A DNA stretch of 9,570 bases, from the NCBI GenBank assembly GCA_013695505.1, contig JACDAH010000164.1:1-9570 (forward strand). Direction: 5' to 3'. Below are positions 8,900 to 9,570 of the stretch, piece by piece; the first letter of the stretch is position 1, and each line of letters starts with the position of its first letter. Position numbers and translations under genes: made by a program. Under the pieces are notes generated by a model. That model was given only the letters and a program-made list of their open reading frames with translations, was not told the DNA's origin and did no database searches. The stretch comes from Chloroflexota bacterium (GTDB lineage: Bacteria; Chloroflexota; Limnocylindria; Limnocylindrales; CSP1-4).

Positions 8900-9570
8900 T
8901 CAGAGTTGGCAGCTGTACTCGATCTGCAGCCGAATGCTCCGTGGCCCGTCGGGTCCGCCAAGCGGGACATAGTGCGGGTCGGTTGGCTCGAACTCGATGG
9001 GGCTCACGACCAGCTCGAGGTTCGGTTCGGTCGGGTCGTCGGAGATCCTGCCGATGTCACCGACATACTCGCCAGCGGGCTGACCATCGGGCCCAACGAG
9101 GCCGAGAACGACATGAGCGCCATCGGACAGGAGCTCATAGTGGCCTCCGCCCGCCGCGATCGAGCCGCGCAGCTCGCGAACCTGCAGGGTCGGGGCGTTC
9201 GAGCGGTCGATCGTGCACGTGATCGGACCCTCGACTGGCGCCCCGACGGCCGGCGTGAATGTGAGCCTGGCCCGACCCGGTCGGAGCTCCGGCTCATTGC
9301 CCGCCGCGTGCCTGTCGTCCAGCGGGCCCGGAACGGGCGGCGGCGGGCAGCTCCACGACACGACGCCGGACACATCTGTCACGTCGTCGCTGATCCGGAC
9401 CTCGCTGCCTGGATTGATCGCGAGATGGCGCAGCCGGACGAGGCCGGTGCTGCCGTCGCGCGCCTGGCGAACGACGATCTGTGGTTCCACCGGCTGATAG
9501 GAGTCGCCGGAGGTCGTCCGATCCACCCAGAGGGCGACGTCAACGCGATCGGGATGTTCCGTGTTCGGGC
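8900..9570 (-). CDS. Hypothetical protein, 5'-partial, running off the right edge
   Basis: I do not recognise this protein. The frame ends at TGA 8900-8902 and stays open to the right edge; the GTG at 9524-9526 is a possible start, but the codons before it read as credible protein (HPDRVDVALW), so the true start probably lies outside the window. At least 222 residues are visible. The sequence is rich in Pro, Gly, Asp, Val and Ser with little predicted helix, as in beta-sandwich or extracytoplasmic domains, and has three spaced cysteines (WSCPPPP, ITCTID and the C-terminal YSCQL). No transmembrane segment is visible in this part; a signal peptide, if any, would be off-window. It lies 45 bp upstream of the potassium channel on the same strand, but the promoter-like element before the channel argues against strict co-transcription. 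That it is coding is likely; its function is unknown. Confidence 0.65.
   Translation of the reverse strand, partial: PNTEHPDRVDVALWVDRTTSGDSYQPVEPQIVVRQARDGSTGLVRLRHLAINPGSEVRISDDVTDVSGVVSWSCPPPPVPGPLDDRHAAGNEPELRPGRARLTFTPAVGAPVEGPITCTIDRSNAPTLQVRELRGSIAAGGGHYELLSDGAHVVLGLVGPDGQPAGEYVGDIGRISDDPTEPNLELVVSPIEFEPTDPHYVPLGGPDGPRSIRLQIEYSCQL

Overview
This is a GC-rich bacterial window with densely packed genes, 4-nt start/stop overlaps and GTG as well as ATG starts. The gene content (a multi-GAF hybrid histidine kinase, an actinobacterial-type polyphosphate glucokinase and an RCK potassium channel) would fit a high-GC soil or freshwater lineage such as Chloroflexota or Actinobacteriota. That placement is inference from style and content only. 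No RNA gene, CRISPR array or mobile element was found.

Left part (1-5850, + strand): a three-gene signalling operon. It opens inside a very large hybrid histidine kinase whose 5' end lies outside the window. Five complete GAF domains, HisKA, HATPase and a first receiver are visible. A second receiver is split by an in-frame TGA (3975-3977), and its second half is present in the same frame to 4343. An ATGA overlap leads into a receiver-class III nucleotide cyclase fusion (4340-5491), and a GTGA overlap leads into a stand-alone histidine phosphotransfer (Hpt) protein (5488-5850). Together they have the parts of a His-Asp-His-Asp phosphorelay ending in cyclic nucleotide signalling: GAF sensing, autophosphorylation, kinase receiver(s), Hpt, cyclase receiver. 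Two things qualify this model: the broken second receiver, and substitutions at three usual catalytic positions of the cyclase.

Middle part (6025-7608, + strand): a two-gene metabolic unit. A classical NAD-type short-chain dehydrogenase, started by GTG behind a strong Shine-Dalgarno, is followed with no spacing by a polyphosphate/ATP glucokinase of the ROK superfamily.

Right part (7733-9570, - strand): a two-transmembrane potassium channel with a cytoplasmic RCK (TrkA) module, convergent with the glucokinase, and upstream of it the C-terminal part of an unrecognised protein that runs off the right edge. The 124-bp convergent gap holds short GC-rich direct repeats with hairpin potential. No stretch longer than 300 bases lacks a gene; the largest gap is 174 bp (5851-6024).
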